From the NCBI GenBank assembly GCA_963837285.1, contig CAWIMS010000001.1:62001-126000 (forward strand): a DNA stretch of 64,000 nucleotides, read 5' to 3'. Positions 34,000-41,957 of this stretch are shown here, in pieces (position 1 is the first letter of the stretch; every line of letters begins with the position of its first letter). This DNA comes from Planosporangium sp963837285. GTDB taxonomy: Bacteria > Actinomycetota > Actinomycetes > Mycobacteriales > Micromonosporaceae. Both the position numbers and the translations under genes were made by a program. The notes beneath the pieces were generated by a model, which was not told the origin of the DNA, searched no databases, and was given only the letters and a program-made list of their open reading frames with translations.

Positions 34000-35541
34000 C
34001 TAGTGGTTCGTCGCATCGGTTGTCGAGGTTTGGTCGGCCAAGGTCGCGCTGTGTGCGACCGGCATGACGGATCCGTTATCCGGCCCGCCGGAAACAGTGA
34101 CCGGCCGTGCGCTCGCATCACTGTTCGTAACTATCACCACCAACAGGAGACCCATCGCCAGGACGAGCAACGGCAACGCAGCGCCACCGGCCGGATGCCA
34201 GCTCCCCCTGAACGGGTTGAGCGGCGCCTCGATGCCGCTCTCGTACCGGGTCAGCACCCGCGCCAGCGCGTAGAGCTGTACGGGTACGGTCGCCGCGACC
34301 AGGCCGATGGCGAACCAACGGGACGCGGAGATCGACGTCCACCGCGACGGCCCACCGGTGAACATGGCCGCGAGCAGCACCAGCCCCACCCCGGTCGGCA
34401 TCGCGTACCGGCCGTGCGCGAACCAGCCGCTCTGCGGCGCGAAGTGGTAGTCGAGGGCGACCAGCAGCGCGAAGCAGCACGCGACGATACCGGCGAGGAC
34501 CAGCCGCAGCCGCCACCCGCCCCAGATCAGCGCCGGGATCACCACGGCCGCCACGAGCAGGTACCAGAAGTCGATGGCGTACCGGGAGATCGTCGTCTCG
34601 CCGTACCCGAACTGGCCCACAATTTGATGGACGTAGAACGGCAGCCGATTTGTTGCTATCTGCTTCCCGATATCTCCGTGGATCGCCCGGGCCGGCACCG
34701 GAGCGGTGCCCGGGCCGCCGGACACCAGGGTCCAGACCAGGGTGAATGCCACCCCGGCGAGCACCGAGGCGCCGAGGATCCGCCGGACGTCCTGGTCCCG
34801 GACGGACGCCGCGATCCGGGTCCGGCCGGCCAGTGCCGCGACGGCCGCCACGTCGGCGACGAGCAGGATCGGGCCGAGCGGTGGGCGCAGCGTCAGCAGG
34901 AGCGCGGCGGCGATCCCGGCGACCAGCAGGAGTCCCCGGCGCGGTTTCTCCAGCGCGGCGGTGAGGGCGACGAACAGCAGTACGCCCGCCGAGATCTCCA
35001 GCCCGTTCGGGTTGACCGAGCCGCTGAGGTTGGTCGCCATCGGGGTGACGGCCAGGACAACACCCGCGACAAGCAGGCGCCTCCTGGACACCGCCGCCAC
35101 CACGACCGCCAGCGCGAGCAGCAGCGCGGACAGCAGCGCGGAGACCAACCGGGCCAGCACGACACCGGTGCGGTCGGGGCTCGCCAGCAGCGGCAGGCCC
35201 ACCGGGAGGTAGTAGACCGGCGAGTACCGGGCCGCTGCGCTCGGGATCCGCGCGGTGCCTGAGCCGGAAGGGGTCTGGCAGGAGGCCGGCGGGTGGGCCG
35301 GGATCCGCATGCAGGCGATGTCGCCCGGCAGCAGACTCTTCGGTACGTCGAACCCTTCGTTACCGAACGTGGTGCCGTCGGACGCCGGCCCGTCCGGCAG
35401 GAGTCGCCCGGAAGCGACCGCGTACGCGCGCACGATGTGGTGCTTCTCGTCGTACGTGCCGTCGGTCGGCAGCGCGAGCGCCCATGCCGCCGAGGTCAGA
35501 AAGAACCCGGCGAACGCAAGCAGAAAGACCCGGCGCACCAC
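34000..35541 (-). CDS. DUF2142-type polytopic membrane protein
   Basis: 513 residues. About 11 helices are seen, beginning FLLAFAGFFLTSAAWALALP, with an early extracytoplasmic segment PTDGTYDEKHHIVRAYAVAS that carries the conserved acidic residues of the glycosyltransferase C-like superfamily. The region YSPVYYLPVGLPLL and the loop FRGSWHPAG are typical of DUF2142 proteins. These are predicted membrane glycosyltransferases or helpers in cell-surface glycan synthesis. It is on the same strand as the initiating sugar transferase and just upstream, with a 180-bp gap. Intact. Confidence 0.75.
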   Translation of the reverse strand: MVRRVFLLAFAGFFLTSAAWALALPTDGTYDEKHHIVRAYAVASGRLLPDGPASDGTTFGNEGFDVPKSLLPGDIACMRIPAHPPASCQTPSGSGTARIPSAAARYSPVYYLPVGLPLLASPDRTGVVLARLVSALLSALLLALAVVVAAVSRRRLLVAGVVLAVTPMATNLSGSVNPNGLEISAGVLLFVALTAALEKPRRGLLLVAGIAAALLLTLRPPLGPILLVADVAAVAALAGRTRIAASVRDQDVRRILGASVLAGVAFTLVWTLVSGGPGTAPVPARAIHGDIGKQIATNRLPFYVHQIVGQFGYGETTISRYAIDFWYLLVAAVVIPALIWGGWRLRLVLAGIVACCFALLVALDYHFAPQSGWFAHGRYAMPTGVGLVLLAAMFTGGPSRWTSISASRWFAIGLVAATVPVQLYALARVLTRYESGIEAPLNPFRGSWHPAGGAALPLLVLAMGLLLVVIVTNSDASARPVTVSGGPDNGSVMPVAHSATLADQTSTTDATNH

Positions 35542-35557
35542 GACAGGGTACGGCCCG

Positions 35558-36418
35558 CTACCTCACCAGGCGGGACAGGCGACGGTCGGCTAGCGGATTG
35601 CCTCCTGTTTGGCAGGTCGGGCAGTACTGGAGGCTGGAGTCGGCGAACGAGACCTCACGGATCGTGTCGCCGCAGACCGGGCACGGCAGGCCGGTACGCG
35701 CGTGGACGGCCAGACCCGAGCGCTTCTCCGACTTGAGCGTCGCCGCCTTCTGCCCGACCGAGCGCTCGACCGCGTCGGTCAGCACCTCCCGCACGGCGGT
35801 CTGCAGCCGCGCCATCGCCTCGTCGTCGAGCCGATCGGTGATCGCGAACGGCGACAGCTTCGCCCGGTGCAGGATCTCGTCGGAGTACGCGTTGCCGATG
35901 CCGGCCAGCACCGACTGGTCGGTGAGCACGCCTTTGACCTGGCCACGCCGGGATCTCAGCCGCGCGGCGAAGACGTCGGGCGGCGCGGTCAGCGCGTCCG
36001 GGCCCAGCTTGGCGATCCCGGGCACCAGCGCAACGTCCCGCACCAGGTACGCGGCGAGCTTCTTCTGGGTGCCCGCCTCGGTCAGGTCGAAGCCGGAGCC
36101 GTCGTCGAGGCGTACCCGCAGCGCGATCGGCCCTTTACCGGGCTTGAGCAGTGTATTGCCGGAGAACTCCTCCCGGTAGTGCAACCAGCCGGCGCGGGCC
36201 AGGTGGATCACCAGGTGGAGATCGTTTTCAAAGACGACGTCGAGGAACTTGCCGTGCCGGGTGGCATCGGTGATCGCCAGCCCGGACAGCACGGTGACCG
36301 GCGGATCGTACGTCTTGAGCGCGCTGATCGCGGACACCTCGACGCGCGCGACGCGGTGGCCGGCTGCCCGCTCGCGCAGGTAGGCGGCGAGGGCGGTGAC
36401 CTCGGGGAGTTCAGGCAC
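35558..36418 (-). CDS. Fpg/Nei family DNA glycosylase
   Basis: 286 residues. MPELPEVTALAAYL supplies the N-terminal catalytic Pro2 and Glu3 after Met removal. The H2TH region is seen in GVLTDQSVLAGIGNAYSDEI, with the Asn and Lys/Arg contacts, and the zinc finger at the end is CPVCG...CPTCQTGG. It excises oxidised bases and cleaves the abasic site. Its DNA-lesion-recognition loop is not diagnostic; it could be a formamidopyrimidine or an endonuclease VIII-type member. It lies 17 bp from the DUF2142 gene on the same strand but is functionally unrelated to the polysaccharide genes around it. Confidence 0.9.
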   Translation of the reverse strand: MPELPEVTALAAYLRERAAGHRVARVEVSAISALKTYDPPVTVLSGLAITDATRHGKFLDVVFENDLHLVIHLARAGWLHYREEFSGNTLLKPGKGPIALRVRLDDGSGFDLTEAGTQKKLAAYLVRDVALVPGIAKLGPDALTAPPDVFAARLRSRRGQVKGVLTDQSVLAGIGNAYSDEILHRAKLSPFAITDRLDDEAMARLQTAVREVLTDAVERSVGQKAATLKSEKRSGLAVHARTGLPCPVCGDTIREVSFADSSLQYCPTCQTGGNPLADRRLSRLVR

Positions 36419-36491
36419 GCCGTCCAGTCTGCCCGACGTCGCGGCATTGTCGTAGGCGTCGTAGGCTCAGCCCGCCATGGAGGGGCACGAC

Positions 36492-37643
36492 TTGAAGATC
36501 ATTGTCGCGCACAACCGGTACGCCGCCGCCGCGCCGTCGGGCGAGAACATCGTGGTCGATGCCGAGATCGCCCAACTTCGCGCCGCGGGCGTCACCGTCG
36601 TGCCCTTTCTGCGCAGCTCAGACGAGATCGGTTCGCTGCCGGCGACACAGAAGGCGCTGCTGCCGCTGTCGCCGATCTACAACGGGACATCGCAGCGGGC
36701 GCTGGCGCGCCTGCTGGAAAGCGAGCAGCCCGACCTGGTTCACCTGCACAACCCGTACCCGCTGTTGTCGCCCTGGGTGGTGCGGACCGCGCACAAGGCG
36801 GGCGTGCCGGTGCTCCAGACCGTGCACAACTACCGCCAGGTCTGCGCGCCCGGCCTGTACTTCCGCGACGGCCACGTCTGCCACGACTGCCGGGGGCGGG
36901 CGCTCCCGCTGCCGGCGATCCGGCACGCCTGCTACCGCGGCTCCCGGCCACAGAGTGCGATCATGGCGACCACGCTGGCCGTCCACCGCGGCACCTGGCG
37001 GTCGGTCGAGCGGTACATAGCGTTGACCGATGCGATCAAAGATCACCTGCGCGACTACGGCATTCCGGCGGACCGGATCAGCGTCAAGCCGAACGCGATC
37101 CCCGACCCCGGCGAGGCGGGTCAGCCCGGCGACGGGTTTCTCTTCGCCGCCCGGCTGTCCGCCGAGAAGGGCCTTGGCCTGCTGCTCGATGCCTGGCGCG
37201 GGCACGGCGACGGCGAGCTGGGCACGCTGCGGATCGCCGGCGACGGCCCACTGCGGCCGCTCGCCGAAGCCGCCGCGGCGCAGCGCGGTGACGTCACGTA
37301 CCTCGGCCCGCTCGACCGCGACGGCACGCTCGCCGAGATCGGCCGCGCCGCCTGCGTGGTCACGCCGTCCACCTGGCACGACGTGCTCCCGACGATCGTC
37401 CTGGAGGCGCTCGCCAGCGGCCGGCCGGTGCTCGGCACGAGCCTGGGCGGCATCCCGTACCTGGTCGGCGACGCGGGTTGGATCACCGAGCCGGACCGGG
37501 ACGCGATCGCCGCCGGGCTCAAGCTCGCGCACGCGGGTGCGGGCAGTCTGCGGTCCATCGCCAGGCGACGGTACGAGCAGAGCTTCGCCCCGGTCGTGCT
37601 GGTCCGCCGGTTGATCGACATCTACACCGAGGTGATCAGGTGA
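36492..37643 (+). CDS. GT4 family glycosyltransferase
   Basis: 383 residues from TTG at 36492 (LKIIVAHNRYAAAAPSGEN), preferred because GGAGGGG lies eight bases before; ATG at 36477 is the alternative. The GT-B fold shows an N-terminal acceptor domain with DLVHLHNPYPLLSPWVVRTA and VLQTVHNYRQVCAPGLY, a Cys pair CHDCRG, and a donor domain with GFLFAARLSAEKGLGLLLDA, LRIAGDGPLRPLAEAA, and TPSTWHDVLPTIVLEALASG, where ExxxxxxE binds the nucleotide sugar. It is likely to extend the lipid-linked glycan started by the sugar transferase at 32269. It overlaps the next gene by four bases. Confidence 0.9.
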   Translation: MKIIVAHNRYAAAAPSGENIVVDAEIAQLRAAGVTVVPFLRSSDEIGSLPATQKALLPLSPIYNGTSQRALARLLESEQPDLVHLHNPYPLLSPWVVRTAHKAGVPVLQTVHNYRQVCAPGLYFRDGHVCHDCRGRALPLPAIRHACYRGSRPQSAIMATTLAVHRGTWRSVERYIALTDAIKDHLRDYGIPADRISVKPNAIPDPGEAGQPGDGFLFAARLSAEKGLGLLLDAWRGHGDGELGTLRIAGDGPLRPLAEAAAAQRGDVTYLGPLDRDGTLAEIGRAACVVTPSTWHDVLPTIVLEALASGRPVLGTSLGGIPYLVGDAGWITEPDRDAIAAGLKLAHAGAGSLRSIARRRYEQSFAPVVLVRRLIDIYTEVIR

Positions 37644-39190
37644 CCGAAGATCGGCACAACTCCCCGGAAGTTGTGGTCTCCGAGGCCCGACATGGCCACA
37701 ACTTCCGGGAAGTTGTGGCGATCTCCGCAGGCGGGGTGGTTGCGGTCGCCGCCGCCGTCGTGGAGTTCACCGCCGGCCACTCCGTCCTGCACGCGGCCGG
37801 CGCGCTACTGGCGGGCGCCATCGCCGCCGCGATCGTGTGGTTCGTCAGCACCCTGCCCGGCCTCACCCTGCGCGGCCTGGTCACCGGCGGCTTCTTCGTC
37901 CTCGCCGGGATGGTGAGCTGGACCGCGATCAACCACGGCTGGCTGGTCTGGCCGGTGCTCGGCGTGGAAGGCGTGCTGTTCGCGGTCTGGAGCTGGCCGT
38001 GGCTGCGCCGGCTGCGGGAGCTGCCCCGGCTCGGCACCGCCTGGCTCGGCCTCGCGTACTGGCTGCTCGGCATCGTCGGCGCGGTGCTCGCGGTGCACCT
38101 CAAGGTCGGGGTGCAGCGGGTCGCGTACGCCGGGGTCTTCGGTCTCGCCGTGCTCGCGGTCGTGGCGAGCGCCCGCCCGGACCGCAAGGACCGGCCGGGA
38201 CGGGACCTGTCGATCGGGATCGCGGCGGCGTTCCTGCTCGCGCTCGCGGCGCTGGCCCTCTCCGGATCGGGCAACCTGTTCCAGACGTTCCACGCGGTGC
38301 CGGACAGCCCCTGGGGCGTCAACATGAACCGCCGGTTCTGGGGCGGCCCGTGGCTGCTGTACCACCCCAACTCGATGGCGCTGATCGGCGTGGCGGCCGC
38401 GCTGCGCATCGGCGTCGACCGGGTGTTCGCGGTCTGGCAGCGGATCGTGGTCACCGTGCTCGCCGGCGCGGTCATCTTCGCGACCAACTCCCGAAGCGGG
38501 TTCGTGTTCCTGGGCGCCGCCGGGCTCGTACACGCCTACCTGCTGTGGCGCCGCCAGGGGGCCGGGCTTCCCTCGTACCGTCGAATCTGGCTCGCGGCGG
38601 TGACGCCCTTCGCGGTGCTGGCGCTCGTCCTGGTCTTCTCCGGCGGGCAGGGTTTCCTGTTCAAGGCCAGGTACGGCAGCGGCGACGTGACCAGCGGCCG
38701 GCTCGACACCTGGAAGCAGGTCGGCGTCGACTGGGTACACGGGAGCGCGGTCGAAAAGCTGTTCGGCGACACCAAGACGTCGCGGGCCGTGGTGCACCGG
38801 GCCAACGACGGCACCAAGCCGGGCACCAAGCCGGTGGACCTGACCACCGACAACGCGGCCGTCGGCGCGCTGCGCCGGGGCGGCGTCCTGGGCGAGATCG
38901 CGTTCCTGCTCGGGCTCGGGCTGCTGCTGTGGCACGCCTGGAAGGGCGCCGGACCGAATCGCGCGCCGCCGGCGTGGCTGACCGTCGCCGCCATCGGCTC
39001 GATCCCCACGATCGCCGTCGCGGACTGGCTGCTCGGCGGCACCGGCGGCACACTGTGGATCCTGCTTGTGGCCGGCGAGGCGTGGCTGGTGCTGCGGGCG
39101 GTCGACCCGGCGGACCCGGCCGATCAGCCCGCCCCGGCGGGGACCGCGTCGGCCCTCTCCGCCTCCTCGAAGCGGTCCGGCTCCACCTGA
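37640..39190 (+). CDS. O-antigen ligase/polymerase-like membrane protein with repeat-encoded N terminus
   Basis: 516 residues if begun at GTG 37640, which overlaps the GT4 stop. The first 28 residues (VTEDRHNSPEVVVSEARHGH and NFREVVAIS) are encoded by inverted repeat copy 5. Then about 12 helices follow (VVAVAAAVVEFTAGHSVLHA, AIVWFVSTLPGLTLRGLV, LAYWLLGIVGAVLAVHL). The long loop WGVNMNRRFWGGPWLLYHPN followed by SRSGFVFLGAAGLVHAYLLW is that of Wzy/WaaL-type enzymes. It probably polymerises or ligates the glycan. A start after the repeat is possible, but no good site was seen. Its last 67 bases overlap the convergent flippase gene. Confidence 0.75.
   Translation: MTEDRHNSPEVVVSEARHGHNFREVVAISAGGVVAVAAAVVEFTAGHSVLHAAGALLAGAIAAAIVWFVSTLPGLTLRGLVTGGFFVLAGMVSWTAINHGWLVWPVLGVEGVLFAVWSWPWLRRLRELPRLGTAWLGLAYWLLGIVGAVLAVHLKVGVQRVAYAGVFGLAVLAVVASARPDRKDRPGRDLSIGIAAAFLLALAALALSGSGNLFQTFHAVPDSPWGVNMNRRFWGGPWLLYHPNSMALIGVAAALRIGVDRVFAVWQRIVVTVLAGAVIFATNSRSGFVFLGAAGLVHAYLLWRRQGAGLPSYRRIWLAAVTPFAVLALVLVFSGGQGFLFKARYGSGDVTSGRLDTWKQVGVDWVHGSAVEKLFGDTKTSRAVVHRANDGTKPGTKPVDLTTDNAAVGALRRGGVLGEIAFLLGLGLLLWHAWKGAGPNRAPPAWLTVAAIGSIPTIAVADWLLGGTGGTLWILLVAGEAWLVLRAVDPADPADQPAPAGTASALSASSKRSGST
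37649..37723. repeat. Long-armed inverted repeat, family A copy 5
   Basis: GATCGGCACAACTCCCCGGA then AGTTGTGG pairs with CCACAACTTCCGGGAAGTTG and TGGCGATC. It is inside the predicted coding region of the ligase-like gene, right after the GT4 stop codon. Confidence 0.85.
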
Positions 39191-40452
39191 CCGAGCCAGC
39201 GCAGTGAGTACCAGTAGAAGGCGGCCATCGTCAGCAGCCCGGTGGCGGTGCCCGTCACGAGCCCCCACGCCGCGCCCTGCAACCCGCCGGCGTGCGCCCC
39301 GACGACCAGGCCGGTGAGGCTGACCGCCGAGAAGATCACGTACTGGGCGAACAGCATCCGGGCCCGGTGCATCGCCCGCAGCGCCGCGGTGAACGGCAAC
39401 TGCACCAGGTACATCGCCGCCTGGAGGCTCATCGGCAGGGCCAGCGGCGCGATCCCGGCGAACTTGTGGATCCTGGTCAGCACCAGGGTGGCGACCGGCC
39501 ACATGATCGCGACCATCAGCACCGCCAGGCCGGTGAACGCGAGCAGCAGCAACCGGATCAGCCGGCGCAGCGCGGCGGCCGCCTGCTCGCCCTCGGCGCC
39601 GGGCAGCCTCGCGGCGTCCCGGGCCAGCCGGGATCCGCGCGGCACGACCAGCCCCTGGACGGCCATCAGAAAGTTCTGTACCGGCTGGATCAGCGCGACC
39701 TGACCGCCCCGCAGCGCGGACAGCGCGGTCGGGGACAGCTGGCCGGTGACGATGAAGCCGACCGCCTGGATCTGCAACTGCCCGATCAGCGCGGTCGCGG
39801 TGAACCAGCCGGACAGATGCCGGGTCTCGGCGGCCCACCGGGTCGGCCGCCCGCGCCAGGGCCGGTAGCCGGTGCGCAGCAGGAACACCGTGGCACCGAC
39901 GGCCGCGCCGGTGCCCCAGCAGACCATCAGCCCGCCGGCGCTGGTCAGACCGGCGAGCACCATGACGACGACGGCGGCCGCCTGGGTGCCGACCCACACC
40001 AGGTCGATCGAGAGCGCCTTCGCCGGCTGCCGGTCGGCGAGGTACGTGAACCGGCCGGTGTCATGCAGCAGCAGTACCGGCAGGAACGGCGCGATCCACA
40101 CCAGGTCCCGCAGGTCGGTCTTGCCGCCGCGCGGCCACACCGCCCAGACCGCCAGCAGGATGAGCGCCGCGATCGCCCCGATCCCGACGGCTGCCGCGAG
40201 CCCGTTGCGGACCAGCCGGTCACGCCGCTCCCCGTCGTACCGGGACGCGAGGGCGAGCAGCACGTCACCGACGAACGCCCGGTTGAGGAACATGACGAAG
40301 TACGCCAGCCCGAGCGACAGGATCATGATGCCGGACCGGTGCAGCGGCAGCAGGACCAGCGCCAGGACGGTGTTACCCGCGTTGGCGCACGCGATGACGA
40401 ACTGGTCGGCCAGGCCCGCGGTCACCCACCGGGCACCGCGTATGCCACGCAC
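39124..40452 (-). CDS. Flippase-like polysaccharide export membrane protein
   Basis: 442 residues with about 12 helices: FVIACANAGNTVLALVLLPL, AAAVGIGAIAALILLAVWAV, LVWVGTQAAAVVVMVLAGL, TATALIGQLQIQAVGFIVTG, AFTGLAVLMVAIMWPVATLV, and VVGAHAGGLQGAAWGLVTG near the end. The pattern is that of the MOP/Wzx-type lipid-linked oligosaccharide flippases, with two six-helix halves. It is followed by CDP-alcohol phosphotransferase and nucleotidyltransferase genes upstream on the same strand, and shares 67 bp of its 3' end with the ligase-like gene on the other strand. Confidence 0.75.
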   Translation of the reverse strand: MRGIRGARWVTAGLADQFVIACANAGNTVLALVLLPLHRSGIMILSLGLAYFVMFLNRAFVGDVLLALASRYDGERRDRLVRNGLAAAVGIGAIAALILLAVWAVWPRGGKTDLRDLVWIAPFLPVLLLHDTGRFTYLADRQPAKALSIDLVWVGTQAAAVVVMVLAGLTSAGGLMVCWGTGAAVGATVFLLRTGYRPWRGRPTRWAAETRHLSGWFTATALIGQLQIQAVGFIVTGQLSPTALSALRGGQVALIQPVQNFLMAVQGLVVPRGSRLARDAARLPGAEGEQAAAALRRLIRLLLLAFTGLAVLMVAIMWPVATLVLTRIHKFAGIAPLALPMSLQAAMYLVQLPFTAALRAMHRARMLFAQYVIFSAVSLTGLVVGAHAGGLQGAAWGLVTGTATGLLTMAAFYWYSLRWLGQVEPDRFEEAERADAVPAGAG

Positions 40453-40456
40453 CCCG

Positions 40457-41182
40457 TCAGCCCCGGCTCAGGCTCGCCCGCGCTGACGCGGCGATGCTGA
40501 CCAGCAGGAAACCTCCGTTGACAAGCACAAACGCGACCATAAGCCACTCGGTCCAGCCCGGAAGCAGGGCGATGGTCAGGCCGATCACGGTCACCACGGC
40601 ACCGTAGTCGCGGACCAATTTGATCAGGCGAACGACGAGCGAACGGCTGGTGACGAGACTCGCCGCCGCCGTGCCCTGTTGCAGCGCCGAGGTGACCAGG
40701 TTGACCATCCAGGTGCCGGCGAACACGGCGACGACCCAGACCGGCAGGTTGTCGTCGTACCAGTGGGCCACCGCCGCGACGGCCGCCACCAGGGAGATCT
40801 GCAACGCCACGTCGCACAGGATGTCGAGTCGCGCGCCGGCCGGGCTGGCCCGCCCGGTCACCCGGGCCAGCTGCCCGTCGGCGCAGTCCAGCGAGTACGC
40901 CAGGTGCCAGAGCACGAGCGCGACCAGGCCGACCGCGACCGCCGGCGCCCGACCACCGGCCATTGCCGGCGCGAACGCGATGACCAGGATCGACGCGGCC
41001 AGCCCGAGGATGAAGTTGACGATCGTCAGCGCGCTCGGCGGCAGGCCGTAGCGCTCCGCGACGACGCACAGATAGGCGCCGATCCGCTGGTTGACCGTCT
41101 CGGTGAACAGCCCGCCCCCGCGGTTGCGGGCGAGGAACTCCCCCGCGGTGTGCCTGGTTTCGGTAGCCTCCTGGTCGATCAT
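40457..41182 (-). CDS. CDP-alcohol phosphatidyltransferase family protein
   Basis: 241 residues. The CDP-alcohol motif is complete: LDCADGQLARVTGRASPAG then ARLDILCDV, giving D-x2-D-G-x2-A-R-x8-G-x3-D-x3-D. Five or six helices surround it (ALTIVNFILGLAASILVIAF, AVGLVALVLWHLAYSLD, YGAVVTVIGLTIALLPGW). It transfers a phospho-alcohol from a CDP-linked donor to another alcohol. Its gene overlaps the nucleotidyltransferase gene by four bases, so that enzyme probably makes the CDP-alcohol it uses, as in inositol 1-phosphate or polyol phosphate systems. Confidence 0.85.
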   Translation of the reverse strand: MIDQEATETRHTAGEFLARNRGGGLFTETVNQRIGAYLCVVAERYGLPPSALTIVNFILGLAASILVIAFAPAMAGGRAPAVAVGLVALVLWHLAYSLDCADGQLARVTGRASPAGARLDILCDVALQISLVAAVAAVAHWYDDNLPVWVVAVFAGTWMVNLVTSALQQGTAAASLVTSRSLVVRLIKLVRDYGAVVTVIGLTIALLPGWTEWLMVAFVLVNGGFLLVSIAASARASLSRG

Positions 41183-41883
41183 CGGGCCGCTCCCAGGGCG
41201 TTCGCCCGGTCGAGATCGGGCTCGAAGTCGACCTCCACGCAGCCGTATTCCGAGATGTCGACCGCCGCGACCCGCATCCCGACGTCGGCGATCGCGGTCT
41301 CCAGGCCCCGCTCGAAGTACTCGTCGTCCGGGCAGCGCTCCAGGTGCTCGACCAGCATCTCGCGGTCGGCCGGGGTCACGTAGTTGATCCCGATCGCCTC
41401 ACCGAGCCCGCCGACCACCTTCTTGGACAGCTCGCGCACGTACCCGTCGGCGTCGAGCGTGTACTTGACCTCCTCGTCGGCGACGCTGTCGGTGTTGACC
41501 GCGACGAAGCTGCGGCCCGCCTCGATGTGCGGCACGAGGAGCTCCAGCAGACCGGGCACGAAGACCACGTCGCCGTTGAGCCACAGCACGCCGCCGGGCG
41601 GGGCCAGCCGCAACGCCTTGAGCAGGCTCTTGGCGGTGCCGGTCTGGTCATACAGCTCGTTGTAGACGAACGCGGCGTCCGCGGCGGCGGCCTCCATGAT
41701 CAGGTCCATCTTGAACCCGACCACGATCGTGACGTGCGCGTCGTCGCCGAACGTCTTGCGCACGTGGTCGAGCTGCTGACGCAGGATGCTGCGGCCGTCG
41801 GCCAACGCCGTCAGCGGCTTCGGGTGCGGTCGGCCGAGCCGGGTGCCCAGGCCAGCGGCCAGGATCACCACGTTGATCGCCAC
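41179..41883 (-). CDS. Sugar/alcohol-phosphate nucleotidyltransferase (NTP transferase fold)
   Basis: 234 residues from GTG at 41883, with GAGGGAA upstream. The nucleotide loop is VAINVVILAAGLGTRLGRPH then PKPL, with Lys for phosphate contact. Next come ILRQQLDHVRKTFGDDAHVT, the metal-binding Asp in VLWLNGDVVFVPGLLELL, and VDFEPDLDRANALGA at the end. The size and GLGTRL pattern fit cytidylyltransferases that make CDP-alcohols, including archaeal-type inositol 1-phosphate cytidylyltransferase domains. Coupled to a CDP-alcohol transferase by a four-base overlap, it likely forms a split version of that two-domain enzyme. Substrate not proven. Confidence 0.8.
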   Translation of the reverse strand: MAINVVILAAGLGTRLGRPHPKPLTALADGRSILRQQLDHVRKTFGDDAHVTIVVGFKMDLIMEAAAADAAFVYNELYDQTGTAKSLLKALRLAPPGGVLWLNGDVVFVPGLLELLVPHIEAGRSFVAVNTDSVADEEVKYTLDADGYVRELSKKVVGGLGEAIGINYVTPADREMLVEHLERCPDDEYFERGLETAIADVGMRVAAVDISEYGCVEVDFEPDLDRANALGAAR

Positions 41884-41957
41884 GTAGCACTTCCCTCGCA
41901 TCGGTGGGGAGCCGTGCGACTCCTTGAGACCCGATGCAGGATATCGTGACCCGTCGT

